In this document: positions 1 to 6,663 of the stretch, one piece after another
Layout: each line of letters starts with the position of its first letter
How positions within the stretch are numbered: position 1 is the first letter of the stretch
NCBI GenBank assembly: GCA_964531735.1
Contig: CAZHGD010000168.1
Location: 1-16,226 of the forward strand
Direction: 5' to 3'
DNA from: CAZHGD01 sp964531735
GTDB taxonomy: Bacteria; Armatimonadota; UBA10988
DNA: 16,226 bases
Notes under the pieces: generated by a model
Seen by the model: the letters and a program-made list of their open reading frames with translations, nothing else
What the model was told of the DNA's origin: nothing
Databases searched by the model: none
Made by a program: the position numbers and the translations under genes

Positions 1-51
1 GGCCAGGAGGTGGTGAGCGGCGAACCGCACGGCCCACTCGCCCAGAAGCAC
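1..51 (-). CDS. Possible 5' end of a YraN-like (UPF0102) gene, cut by the window edge
   Basis: On the minus strand, a frame opening at a GTG at 51 reads VLLGEWAVRFAAHHLLA before leaving the window. This resembles the N-terminus of YraN/UPF0102 endonuclease-like proteins, which start with a pattern like LGE-x-A-x-x-A-x-x-x-L. yraN is a frequent neighbour of comM, which adds context, although the two are usually co-directional and here would be divergent. Only 17 codons are visible, the frame stays open upstream of the GTG, and no convincing ribosome binding site precedes it. Treat this as a hint that needs the sequence to the left. Confidence 0.3.
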   Translation of the reverse strand, partial: MLLGEWAVRFAAHHLLA

Positions 52-55
52 ACCC

Positions 56-82
56 CGGGCGCCACACGCATTGCGGCGCCCG
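56..82. other. Inverted repeat upstream of comM
   Basis: CGGGCGCC (56-63) and GGCGCCCG (75-82) form a perfect 8-bp stem around an 11-nt loop. It lies between the putative leftward start at 51 and the comM start at 137, so it could be an operator or leader hairpin. No clear -35/-10 pair is visible next to it. Confidence 0.35.
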
Positions 83-136
83 CGGTCGTATGTTACCCTC
101 GGGCCGCCGAAGCGGGGCGACGGCGCAGGAGGCGGT

Positions 137-1672
137 ATGCTCGCTTGTGTCGAGTCGGTGGCGCTGGTCGGCATCGATGCCGTGCCGGTGCGGGTGGAAG
201 TGGACGCCGCGCGCGGCATGCCCAAGTACATGCTGGTGGGCCTGCCCGACGCTGCGGTCAAGGAGGCGCAGGAACGCATCGAGGTGGCCATCCGCAACAG
301 CGGCTGGGACTGGCCGCGCCGGCGTGTGACCATCAGCCTGGCGCCCAGTGACCTGCGCAAGCAGGGCTCGCACTACGACCTGCCCATCGCGCTGGCGGTG
401 CTGGCCGCCTCGGGCCAGATCCGCGAGCAGGACCTGTCGCACCTGTGCGTCATGGGCGAACTGTCGCTGGACGGCAGTGTCCGCCCGGTGCCCGGCGTGC
501 TCTCGGCGGCCATCGGCGCCCGCCAGAGCGGCAAGCGCGCCTGCCTGGTGCCCAGCGGCAACGGGCCCGAGGCCGCGGTGGTCGACGGGCTGCCGGTCAT
601 CCCCATCGACAACCTGACCGAGGCCATCGAGTACCTGAACGGCGAGCGCGTCATCGACGCGGTGCCCTACCACACCGACGGCCACTGCCTGGACCAGCCC
701 GAGTACGAGGTCGACTTCGCCGACGTGAAGGGCCAGGACCACGTCAAGCGCGCCCTGGAAGTGGCGGCCGCCGGCGGCCACAACGTCCTGCTGATCGGGC
801 CACCCGGCGCCGGCAAGACCATGCTGGCGCGCCGCCTGCCGACGATTCTGCCGCCGATGACCAGCGAAGAGGCACTGGAGTCCAGCCGCGTCTACAGCGT
901 GGCCGGACTGATTCCGCCGGGCCAGTCGCTGTTGGCGTCACGCCCGTTCCGCGCGCCGCACCACACCATCTCCAACGCCGGTCTGGTCGGCGGCGGCAGC
1001 TTCCCACGCCCCGGCGAGGTCAGCCTGGCGCACAACGGCGTGCTGTTCCTCGACGAACTGCTGGAGTTCAAGCGCGAAGTGCTGGACGTCATGCGCCAGC
1101 CGCTCGAAGACGGCCACGTGACCATCGCCCGCGCCGCCGGCTCGCTTACCTACCCCGCCAGCTTCATGCTGGTGGCGGCGATGAACCCCTCGCCCTCGGG
1201 CGACTTCCTCGACCCCTACAGCGCCACCCGCGCCCAGGTCACGGCCCAGGAGCGCTACCTGTCCCGTCTGTCCGGCCCGCTGCTCGACCGCATCGACATG
1301 CACCTGGAAGTGCCGCCGCTGACCAAACAGGAACTGGTCGACCGCCCCCGCGGCGAAGCGTCGAGCGCCATCCGCCTGCGAGTGACCATGGCCCGCGACC
1401 GCCAACACCAGCGGCTGAAGGGCACCAAGATCCACTGCAACGCCGACATGGGCGCGCGGCAGATCCGCCACTACTGCAAGCTGGGCGTGGACGCCCAAGC
1501 GCTGCTGCAGAGCGCGATTGACCAGTTGGGCCTGTCGGCGCGGGCGTTTGACCGGATCCTGAAGCTGTCCCGTACAATTGCGGATCTGGACGGCCAGGAG
1601 GAGATCGGCGTGCCGCATGTGGCGGAGGCGATTCAGTATCGAAGCCTGGATCGGAAGTTGTGGAGGGGATAG
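137..1672 (+). CDS. comM: ComM/YifB family Mg-chelatase-like AAA+ ATPase
   Basis: This 511-residue protein matches the usual ComM length of about 500-510. In naturally transformable bacteria ComM is a cytoplasmic hexameric helicase that promotes branch migration during uptake-DNA recombination; its role in non-competent lineages is less clear. The N-terminal ChlI-like domain spans roughly residues 1-170 (LVGLPDAAVKEAQERI). The AAA+ core has Walker A GPPGAGKT at 221-228 and Walker B VLFLDE at 302-307. The C-terminal Mg-chelatase domain ends with the family signature AIQYRSLDR. The ATG at 137 was chosen because AGGAGG (127-132) sits 4 nt upstream and the family N-terminus begins there; the frame is open further upstream but that part looks non-native. 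The last ~130 bp is repeated in degenerate form at 3121-3250. The stop codon overlaps the ribosome binding site of the next gene. Confidence 0.95.
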   Translation: MLACVESVALVGIDAVPVRVEVDAARGMPKYMLVGLPDAAVKEAQERIEVAIRNSGWDWPRRRVTISLAPSDLRKQGSHYDLPIALAVLAASGQIREQDLSHLCVMGELSLDGSVRPVPGVLSAAIGARQSGKRACLVPSGNGPEAAVVDGLPVIPIDNLTEAIEYLNGERVIDAVPYHTDGHCLDQPEYEVDFADVKGQDHVKRALEVAAAGGHNVLLIGPPGAGKTMLARRLPTILPPMTSEEALESSRVYSVAGLIPPGQSLLASRPFRAPHHTISNAGLVGGGSFPRPGEVSLAHNGVLFLDELLEFKREVLDVMRQPLEDGHVTIARAAGSLTYPASFMLVAAMNPSPSGDFLDPYSATRAQVTAQERYLSRLSGPLLDRIDMHLEVPPLTKQELVDRPRGEASSAIRLRVTMARDRQHQRLKGTKIHCNADMGARQIRHYCKLGVDAQALLQSAIDQLGLSARAFDRILKLSRTIADLDGQEEIGVPHVAEAIQYRSLDRKLWRG

Positions 1673-1676
1673 GAGG
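1671..1676 (+). promoter_or_regulatory. Ribosome binding site overlapping the comM stop codon
   Basis: AGGAGG begins inside the comM TAG (1670-1672) and sits 5 nt before the ATG at 1682. This suggests the downstream orphan is translationally coupled to comM. Confidence 0.75.
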
Positions 1677-1681
1677 CTGCA

Positions 1682-2359
1682 ATGGTCGTTGACTGGCAGA
1701 ACGTTGCTGACAAGGTCGGCTGCTGGCTTGAGGACGAACGGCGCAAGGGGCGGCAGCAATGGTGTGCAGAGGCCGTACTGCAGTACCAAGTAGCCTGCGC
1801 ACTCCAGGCACTACTACCCGACCTCTGCATTGTGACCGAACAGCGCATGGAATATCAGGTCCCGTCGCTTGCCAAAGTCGCTGGCGTCGGTCGAAGGCCG
1901 GCCTTCGACCTCGCCTTCGAAGGCCCAGAGGAATCGACGGCCAGTGGCATCGTTGAGCTTCAGTACATGACCGACATCAGATCGCCCGAGACCGCTGGCT
2001 ACCTGGATTCGCTACAGGAGGACGTTGCCAAGCTTCTTGTTCCGGGTGGGCGTGACCTGGGTCGGGTGGCTATGATCGCGGGCAAGCACCATGACGTCGC
2101 TGAGTACGTGATCTCCCGCAGCAATGGACGCTACAAGGGCTTCTTGGCCGACGTTGCCGGCACGCAGCAGGTGGTGCAGCAGACGGTGCCCGCTCAGCTG
2201 GACCGGACGTGGGGCCGCGCACCCCGTAAGCTGAAGCGCTGGCTTGACGTACTGCCGCGTCCGCTCTGCTACCACGTGGCCTGCGCTGGGCACTATCTGC
2301 CGGAACCAGCCACAGACGTCTCACCGGAAGTACTCATCTGGACGCTCCAAAGGGCGTGA
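1682..2359 (+). CDS. Hypothetical protein, possible PD-(D/E)XK nuclease-like fold
   Basis: I do not recognise a named family for this 225-residue protein. No signal peptide or membrane segment is visible, so it is probably cytoplasmic. The residue pattern fits a PD-(D/E)XK nuclease-like core: Glu30 in an N-terminal helix, RPAFDLAF with Asp76, then GIVELQY with Glu92 and Gln94 (D-x15-E-x-Q), and a following helix QEDVAKLL at 112-119. A Gln in place of the catalytic Lys occurs in some members of that superfamily but could also mean an inactive protein. The start is set by AGGAGG 5 nt upstream. Codon use looks less GC-biased at third positions than in neighbouring genes. It lies between comM and a RAYT transposase, inside a segment bounded by comM 3' repeats, so it may be imported cargo, possibly for defence or DNA processing. 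That function is inference. Confidence 0.7.
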   Translation: MVVDWQNVADKVGCWLEDERRKGRQQWCAEAVLQYQVACALQALLPDLCIVTEQRMEYQVPSLAKVAGVGRRPAFDLAFEGPEESTASGIVELQYMTDIRSPETAGYLDSLQEDVAKLLVPGGRDLGRVAMIAGKHHDVAEYVISRSNGRYKGFLADVAGTQQVVQQTVPAQLDRTWGRAPRKLKRWLDVLPRPLCYHVACAGHYLPEPATDVSPEVLIWTLQRA

Positions 2360-2364
2360 AACCG

Positions 2365-2395
2365 CCGGGTGCCACTGGCAGCTTGTCTGCCAGTG
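2365..2395 (+). repeat. REP-like hairpin element, copy 1
   Basis: A CCGGGTGC head is followed by CACTGGCAG (2373-2381), loop CTTGT, and CTGCCAGTG (2387-2395), a perfect 9-bp stem. The same unit occurs at 2448-2480 (direct) and 3090-3122 (inverted). It lies 5 nt after the stop of the 225-residue gene and could also act as its transcription terminator. Confidence 0.85.
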
Positions 2396-2447
2396 TGGTT
2401 GGGGCCTCGGCCAACCGGTCGAGGTGCATTGCCACCGAATTTCTCCA

Positions 2448-2480
2448 CCGGGTGCCACTGGCGGCTCGCTGCCAGTGCTT
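2448..2480 (+). repeat. REP-like hairpin element, copy 2
   Basis: The same CCGGGTGC head is followed by CACTGGC (2456-2462) and GCCAGTG (2471-2477), with the stem extendable through a G-T pair, then CTTC. It sits 29 nt upstream of the RAYT start codon and faces copy 3 in inverted orientation across the transposase gene. Together with copy 1 it forms a BIME-like pair with a 52-nt spacer that contains a weaker inverted repeat (GGTTGG...CCAACC). Confidence 0.85.
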
Positions 2481-2508
2481 CACCCGACGCCACTGAGGAA
2501 CAGTACCC

Positions 2509-3078
2509 GTGCCTCCGATCCCCAGCCATCGCAAGCGGGTCCGCCACTACGACACGGTCGCTTGCGTTCACGAGCTTACCTTCTCCTGCTACCACCGCCT
2601 GCCGCTACTCGACGACAGCCGCTGCTCACTGTTGGCCGAGGGCCTCGGCACCGCACTGCACAACCATGCCTGGCGGCTGCTGGCCTACGTGTTCATGCCG
2701 GAGCACGTGCACCTGCTCGTGGGGCCGAACGACCACGCCGGTTCTGTGTCCAGCCTGCTGGCGGCGATCAAGAGGCCAACGTCCTGGCGCGTCAGGCAGG
2801 TGCTGGTGGCCACAAAGGACCCGTTGTTGGAGCGGCTCACGGTGCGTGAGCGACCAGGCCGCGACGTGTTCCGCTTCTGGCAGGAGGGTGGCGGTTACGA
2901 CCGGAACCTGTGGAGTCGCTCGGCCGTGCGGAGCAGCATCGAGTACCTCCATGCCAACCCCGTTCGCCGGCACCTCTGCGGATCGCCAGAGCACTGGTGG
3001 TGGTCCAGTTGGCACGCCTTCCATGCTCTCACGGGCCCCGTCGCGCCGCGGGTGGATGGGGCGTCGGAGTGGACATAG
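2509..3078 (+). CDS. REP-associated tyrosine transposase (RAYT), Y1_Tnp/IS200-like HUH family
   Basis: This 189-residue single-domain protein is typical of the IS200/RAYT Y1 transposases, which nick single-stranded DNA at REP hairpins using an HUH metal site and a catalytic tyrosine. The HUH motif is in MPEHVHLLV (His66, His68). Further family hallmarks are FWQEGGGYDRNLW, with Tyr130 as the candidate nucleophile, and YLHANPVRRHL followed by WWWSSW near the C-terminus. The start is a GTG at 2509 with GAGGAA 8 nt upstream; no better ATG is present in frame. The gene is flanked by inverted REP-like hairpins (2448-2480 and 3090-3122), as expected for a RAYT and its cognate REPs. It looks full length, with no frameshift. 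RAYTs are usually domesticated single-copy genes that mobilise REPs rather than themselves. Confidence 0.9.
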   Translation: MPPIPSHRKRVRHYDTVACVHELTFSCYHRLPLLDDSRCSLLAEGLGTALHNHAWRLLAYVFMPEHVHLLVGPNDHAGSVSSLLAAIKRPTSWRVRQVLVATKDPLLERLTVRERPGRDVFRFWQEGGGYDRNLWSRSAVRSSIEYLHANPVRRHLCGSPEHWWWSSWHAFHALTGPVAPRVDGASEWT

Positions 3079-3089
3079 CCGGTTCGGCG

Positions 3090-3122
3090 AAGCACTGGCA
3101 GCAAGCTGCCAGTGGCACCCGG
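3090..3122 (-). repeat. REP-like hairpin element, copy 3 (inverted)
   Basis: GAAG is followed by CACTGGCAGC (3093-3102), loop AA, GCTGCCAGTG (3105-3114) and GCACCCGG, a perfect 10-bp stem and the reverse complement of copies 1 and 2. Its right edge touches the start of the duplicated comM end at 3121, so the REP boundary coincides with a recombination junction. Confidence 0.85.
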
Positions 3123-3250
3123 CGTGTGACCGGATTCTGAAGCTGTCGCCGACGATTGCGGATCCGGACGGCCAGGACGAGATCGGCGTGCCGCATGCGG
3201 CGGAGGCGATCCAGTACCGGAGCCTGGATCGGAAGTAGTGGCGGGGGTCG
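3121..3250 (+). pseudogene. Duplicated, degenerate 3' end of comM
   Basis: This segment aligns without gaps to 1543-1672, the last 130 bp of comM, with 16 mismatches by my hand count (about 88% identity). In the comM frame it reads CDRILKLSPTIADPDGQDEI through SLDRK, then a TAG at 3236-3238, then WRGS. The comM stop position has become TCG. Half of the differences are synonymous (ATC/ATT, ACA/ACG, TAT/TAC, CGA/CGG, AGG/CGG, GGA/GGG and others). The rest alter conserved positions, including Arg to Pro and Leu to Pro in the RTIADL motif, so this copy is not a functional terminus. It has no start of its own. Homology ends at the comM stop on the right and at the REP edge on the left. Confidence 0.9.
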
Positions 3251-3504
3251 GCGCGATGGACCACGATGCGTTGCTCGCGAGCGCCGCTCGCCTCCAAATC
3301 GATGGAAGCGATAGCCACCTGTGCCACCTCTGGCCCGCCCAGCAGAGCCGGTCCGTGGCGCCGCGACCACCACTGGCCCGCCGCTCCGCTCACTTCAGGC
3401 GCTCTTCAGTTGGTGATGCCGTCGCCGATATGTAAACGCTGCACACCGCACGACGGTATGGCGGGTGGACCGTTGACGCCGGCGGGGACCGGCGCGGAGG
3501 ATTG
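3251..3504. other. Intergenic region upstream of the lipoprotein gene
   Basis: I find no convincing gene here. A weak promoter candidate pairs TTCAGT (3405-3410) with TATGTA (3429-3434) at an 18-nt spacing, about 70 nt before the lipoprotein start. The rest shows no clear repeat or hairpin and may include decayed DNA left by the comM rearrangement. Confidence 0.4.
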
Positions 3505-4236
3505 ATGATGAGGGTCTGTTCCGAGCGCTTGCTTACGCTGACCATGCTGCCACTGCTCATTGGCCTGACCGGCTGCCAGAAGAAGGAAGAGCCGGCCGCG
3601 CCCGCACCGGCGCCGCCCACCGAGGCCAAGGCCGAGCCCCAAGCCGAGCCACAGCCCGAGCCGCCGGCGCAGCCGGAGACCAAGTCGACCGCCGGCAAGT
3701 TCGCCTACACCGAAGCGCCGACGATTGACAAGGTGCCGGCCACGCCACCCGAGGGCCTGGCCAACGGCCGGCCGCTCAAGATCCAGACGGTGCTGATCCA
3801 GCCGGGCCTGGGTGGCTGGGACCTGGTGCTGCTGGAGCGGAAGATGGACAAGCCGACCGACGTCGGCGGCGGTGGCCAGTCGGTCAACATCGAGCTGCCC
3901 GAGCGACCCATCAAGGGCAAGCTCTACACGCACAAGATGAGCTACGGCGGCGGCTACTTCCAGATCGGCAAGACCAAGGTCGACGACACGACCTCGTGGA
4001 ACGCCGACAACGCCTGGGTGCTCCGCTTCGGCGAGTTCGCGGCCAAGCCGTATGACCCGAAGGGCGAGATGTTCCAGGTGGCCGGCAAGGCCGCCGGCAA
4101 GATCGCCGTCTGCTACAAGGCCGCCAGCGACATCAAGGCGTCCTGGGTCGCCGGCACCTTCACCGATGCCATTGTGCGCTACATGGGCAAGCCGGAAGAA
4201 GCTCAGATCAAGGGCGTCCGACCGAAGGCCAAGTAG
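3505..4236 (+). CDS. Predicted lipoprotein of unknown function
   Basis: This 243-residue protein begins with a lipoprotein signal peptide, a hydrophobic stretch ending in the lipobox LTGC with Cys24 as the predicted lipidation site, so it should be anchored in a membrane facing the periplasm. A Pro/Ala/Glu-rich linker (about residues 25-60) leads to a globular domain of about 170 residues with segments such as GWDLVLLERKMDKPTD, YGGGYFQIGKTKVDDT and GKIAVCYKAASDIKASWVAGTF. I do not recognise this domain. GGAGG at 3496-3500 serves ATG codons at 3505 and 3508; either could be the start, while an in-frame TTG at 3502 is too close to the site. It ends 24 nt before a large hairpin shared with the convergent sensor gene. 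Confidence 0.8.
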   Translation: MMRVCSERLLTLTMLPLLIGLTGCQKKEEPAAPAPAPPTEAKAEPQAEPQPEPPAQPETKSTAGKFAYTEAPTIDKVPATPPEGLANGRPLKIQTVLIQPGLGGWDLVLLERKMDKPTDVGGGGQSVNIELPERPIKGKLYTHKMSYGGGYFQIGKTKVDDTTSWNADNAWVLRFGEFAAKPYDPKGEMFQVAGKAAGKIAVCYKAASDIKASWVAGTFTDAIVRYMGKPEEAQIKGVRPKAK

Positions 4237-4260
4237 CCGCCCGGTCTGCCCGGCCGTGAC

Positions 4261-4300
4261 CGCAGGCCACGCTCGCCGTGCGCGGCGAGGGTGGCCTGCG
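4261..4300. terminator. Large hairpin between convergent genes
   Basis: CGCAGGCCAC (4261-4270) pairs perfectly with GTGGCCTGCG (4291-4300). After one mismatch, CTCGCCG pairs with CGGCGAG around a TGCG loop. It lies between the lipoprotein stop (4236) and the sensor stop (4304), so it is likely a bidirectional terminator. No strong T-tract follows on either strand. Confidence 0.65.
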
Positions 4301-4303
4301 TCG

Positions 4304-5950
4304 CTACTCCGCGGCGTCGTCCGAGTAGTACCGGTCCAGGCAGTCCGGGCAGATGCCGTGCGAGAACTCGGCCAGCGAACGCTCGTGGAAGTAGGCGTCG
4401 ATCTGCTCCCACAGGCCCTGGTCGTTGCGGACCTTCTTGCAGTGCATGCAGATGGGGAAGATGCCCTGCAAGGTGCGCACTTCGTCGAGTGCCCGCTGCA
4501 GGTCGGCCTGGAGTGCTTTCTGCTCGGTCAGGTCCATGAACCCCGCCAGGATGGCCGGCCGGCCGTCGTACGCGTGCAAGCGCGCCGAGATCAGCGACCA
4601 GAACACCTCGCCGTCGTGGCGCCGGAACCGCACCTCGACGTCAACCAGAGCGCCGCGCTCGCGCAATCGCGCGATGACCGGCGCCCGGTCGGCCGCCGCG
4701 GCGTAGTAGTCGGTCATCAGCCGCCCGACCGCCGCCGCCTGGTCCACCCGGAGCACGGCGGCGGCCTGGCGGTTCAGGTAGCAAATGCGGTCAGTACCGG
4801 CGTCCGTGATCACGAAGGGCGTCGGCGCGCAGTCGAGCAGGTCGCGGAGCGACTGCTGCGACGCCCGCAGGCGACGGCCGGCCGCTACCGAACCGGCCGC
4901 GGCGATCGCCAGCAGCGCCGTCACGGCCGCCGCGCCGGACAGGGCCCAGACGGCCCACCGCGGCAGGCGGTGGTGACGAACCGGTTCGTAGAGCAGTTGG
5001 TCGAGGTCGGGCACTGCGGTGATCAGGCCGGCTTCGCGGTAGGTCTCGGCGATATGGCGCCACCGGCCCGGGTTCATGTAGCCGACGTCGACCACGTCGG
5101 CCATGATCAGCCGCGCCATCTCGCGGGCCTCGAAGCGCAGCTTGGCGCGGCTACAGCGCTGGCTGTAGCGCGCCAAGATCAGGTCGATGGCGGCGTCGGG
5201 CTCCGCGAGCGCCTGCCGCCAGCCGCGCAACGTCGCCTCACGAAAGGCGGCCACCTGCCGCGGGTAGCATCGCACCTGCTCGGCGGTCGTGAACAGGTTG
5301 TCGCCGTAGAAGTCGATGCCCGCCTCACGCGCGGACCACAGGCTGATGGGCAGGCCCTCGGTGCGCATCTCGAAGGGCTCATCCGTCACGTAGACCGACA
5401 TGGCCGCGACCCGGCCGGCCAGCAGGTCGGCGGTGGAGAAGTTGTGCGGCACCAGAGTCAGCAGCGCCGAGTCGAGCCCTTCGCGACGCAGATAGGCCAG
5501 GAGTTCGGCCGAGCCCGGCTCGATCATCACCTTCCGACGCGCCAACTGGTGCGTGTTGGTGATGCCACCGTCGCGCTTGACGGCGAGCGCCAGCGGTGAG
5601 TGCTGGCAGATGACCGCCAGGACCACCACCGGCCTGCCGCGCGCCCGCTCGACCACCAGTTCGGTGGTGCCGACGCCGTACTGCGCCCGGCCCGACAGGA
5701 CCTCCTGCACCGGATCGCGGTGGTGGTCGGCCTCCACCAGCCGCACGTCGAGCCCGGCCTCACGGTAGTAGCCGCGCTCGAGCGCCACGTAGTGGCCAGC
5801 GAACTGGAACTGGTGCTTCCACTTGAGTTGCACCGTGACCGTCTGTTCGGCCCCCGCGGGTGCAGCCAGACACCAGCCGACCGCCGCCAGCCAGCCGATG
5901 GCGGCCAACCGGCCGACCGGTCCGCACCCTGGTTCGAGCCGCCCTCGCAT
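4304..5950 (-). CDS. NMT1/THI5-like periplasmic sensor with TM, PAS and C-terminal Cys4 motif
   Basis: This 548-residue protein has a signal sequence (about 1-34, ending APAGAEQ). A periplasmic NMT1/THI5-like substrate-binding domain follows (about 37-260; QLKWKHQFQFAGHYVALERG is the family opening). A membrane helix lies near 331-355, a cytoplasmic PAS domain at about 366-478 (PTPFVITDAG to GFMDLTEQK), then a short helical linker. The C-terminal module carries C501-x2-C504 (ICMHCKK) and C534-x2-C537 (CPDC), with the FSHGICPDC signature seen at the ends of many PAS and response-regulator proteins, probably a zinc-binding ribbon. NMT1 relatives bind pyrimidine precursors or other small ligands; the ligand here is unknown. 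No histidine kinase, GGDEF or methyl-accepting domain is present, so output is unclear. The ATG at 5950 has only a weak upstream G-rich site. The gene starts 40 nt after the upstream lipoprotein gene and is probably co-transcribed with it. Confidence 0.85.
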   Translation of the reverse strand: MRGRLEPGCGPVGRLAAIGWLAAVGWCLAAPAGAEQTVTVQLKWKHQFQFAGHYVALERGYYREAGLDVRLVEADHHRDPVQEVLSGRAQYGVGTTELVVERARGRPVVVLAVICQHSPLALAVKRDGGITNTHQLARRKVMIEPGSAELLAYLRREGLDSALLTLVPHNFSTADLLAGRVAAMSVYVTDEPFEMRTEGLPISLWSAREAGIDFYGDNLFTTAEQVRCYPRQVAAFREATLRGWRQALAEPDAAIDLILARYSQRCSRAKLRFEAREMARLIMADVVDVGYMNPGRWRHIAETYREAGLITAVPDLDQLLYEPVRHHRLPRWAVWALSGAAAVTALLAIAAAGSVAAGRRLRASQQSLRDLLDCAPTPFVITDAGTDRICYLNRQAAAVLRVDQAAAVGRLMTDYYAAAADRAPVIARLRERGALVDVEVRFRRHDGEVFWSLISARLHAYDGRPAILAGFMDLTEQKALQADLQRALDEVRTLQGIFPICMHCKKVRNDQGLWEQIDAYFHERSLAEFSHGICPDCLDRYYSDDAAE

Positions 5951-5990
5951 GGCATCACCGTGGCACCCCCCGCCAACCGGTGCGGCCAGG

Positions 5991-6560
5991 CTACGGTTTG
6001 GCGGTGGCCGTGATGGTGATCTTGGTCTGCCCGTCAGCCACTTGCACCATCAGCATCTTGCCTTGGTCCTTGCCGCCCTTGAGCCCGATCATCAGGTTGT
6101 TCGGCTGCTCGACCACCGTGTTGCCCTTGCCGTACTTGGCCTTGTAGAACTTGGCCACCTTGTCGAACGAGTCCTTGGTCACCAGCGTGACGGTCGCGGC
6201 CTGCGCCGCGTCTTTGCCGGTGGCGGCGTACTTGTTGCCCTGCTCCACCGTGGCGCCGGGGTAGAACGCCACGCCGACATCCTGCTCGGTGACCTTGTCC
6301 TTGCCATACTCGCTGGTCACCGTGCCGTCCTTGGTGGTGGCCGTGACCTTGCCGCTGTCGCCGCCTTGCTTCTCAGTCTCGACCTGCACGCTGCCGCCCT
6401 TGCCGTCGCGCACGGTGAACTTGCCGTCCTGGGCGTCGGCGGCCACGCGAGCCGCTTCGGCCGCGTCCTTGGCGCCCTTCGAGCAACCCGCCACCAAGGG
6501 CAGACTGGCCGCCACCAGCGCGATGACCGCGCCTCGTCCACACAGGGCCCACACTCGCAT
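5991..6560 (-). CDS. Predicted lipoprotein, unknown function
   Basis: This 189-residue protein has a lipoprotein signal peptide ending in the lipobox LVAGC (Cys26). An Ala/Lys/Asp-rich region follows (about 27-80), with short beta-type segments such as KVTATTKDGTVTSEYG. The C-terminal domain (about 95-189) contains DVGVAFYPGATVE and VTLVTKDSFDKVAKFYKAKY, a YPGA...FYK pattern seen in various small bacterial lipoproteins of unknown role. GAGGAAGAGAG lies just upstream of the ATG at 6560. It is the first gene of a likely two-gene minus-strand unit with the NMT1-PAS sensor 40 nt downstream, so it may support or modulate that sensor; this is inference from position only. Confidence 0.8.
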   Translation of the reverse strand: MRVWALCGRGAVIALVAASLPLVAGCSKGAKDAAEAARVAADAQDGKFTVRDGKGGSVQVETEKQGGDSGKVTATTKDGTVTSEYGKDKVTEQDVGVAFYPGATVEQGNKYAATGKDAAQAATVTLVTKDSFDKVAKFYKAKYGKGNTVVEQPNNLMIGLKGGKDQGKMLMVQVADGQTKITITATAKP

Positions 6561-6663
6561 AGTGCTCTCTTCCTCGCTCTAGCCCCGACCGTCCGGGCCG
6601 GGCTCACTGCCAGCTTACTACAGAATCGACGCCGCGTCCGGCCGCGCTTGGCGCGACGCACAG

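Noticed and set aside
938..1789. Open minus-strand frame of 283 codons
   Set aside because: It covers the comM AAA+ region and the start of the next gene on the opposite strand, and contains no motif.
1682..2359. Orphan gene as a toxin of a toxin-antitoxin pair
   Set aside because: No small partner gene lies next to it; the downstream side is REP sequence and the upstream side is comM.
2365..3122. The three hairpin repeats as a CRISPR array
   Set aside because: Spacing is irregular, one copy is inverted, and a transposase gene lies between copies 2 and 3. REP elements explain them better.
2369..3238. Open plus-strand frame of 289 codons that joins the REP/RAYT region to the comM remnant
   Set aside because: It is out of frame with the RAYT, whose HUH motif defines the true frame. 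Only the tail (3121-3238) is meaningful, as decayed comM.
4052..5599. Open plus-strand frame of 515 codons
   Set aside because: It is antisense to the NMT1-PAS sensor and overlaps the lipoprotein end and the terminator hairpin. The protein shows no recognisable motif.
6603..6618. Possible extra REP copy (CTCACTGCCAGCTTAC)
   Set aside because: Only one arm resembles the REP stem and the complementary arm is missing, so it is a chance match.
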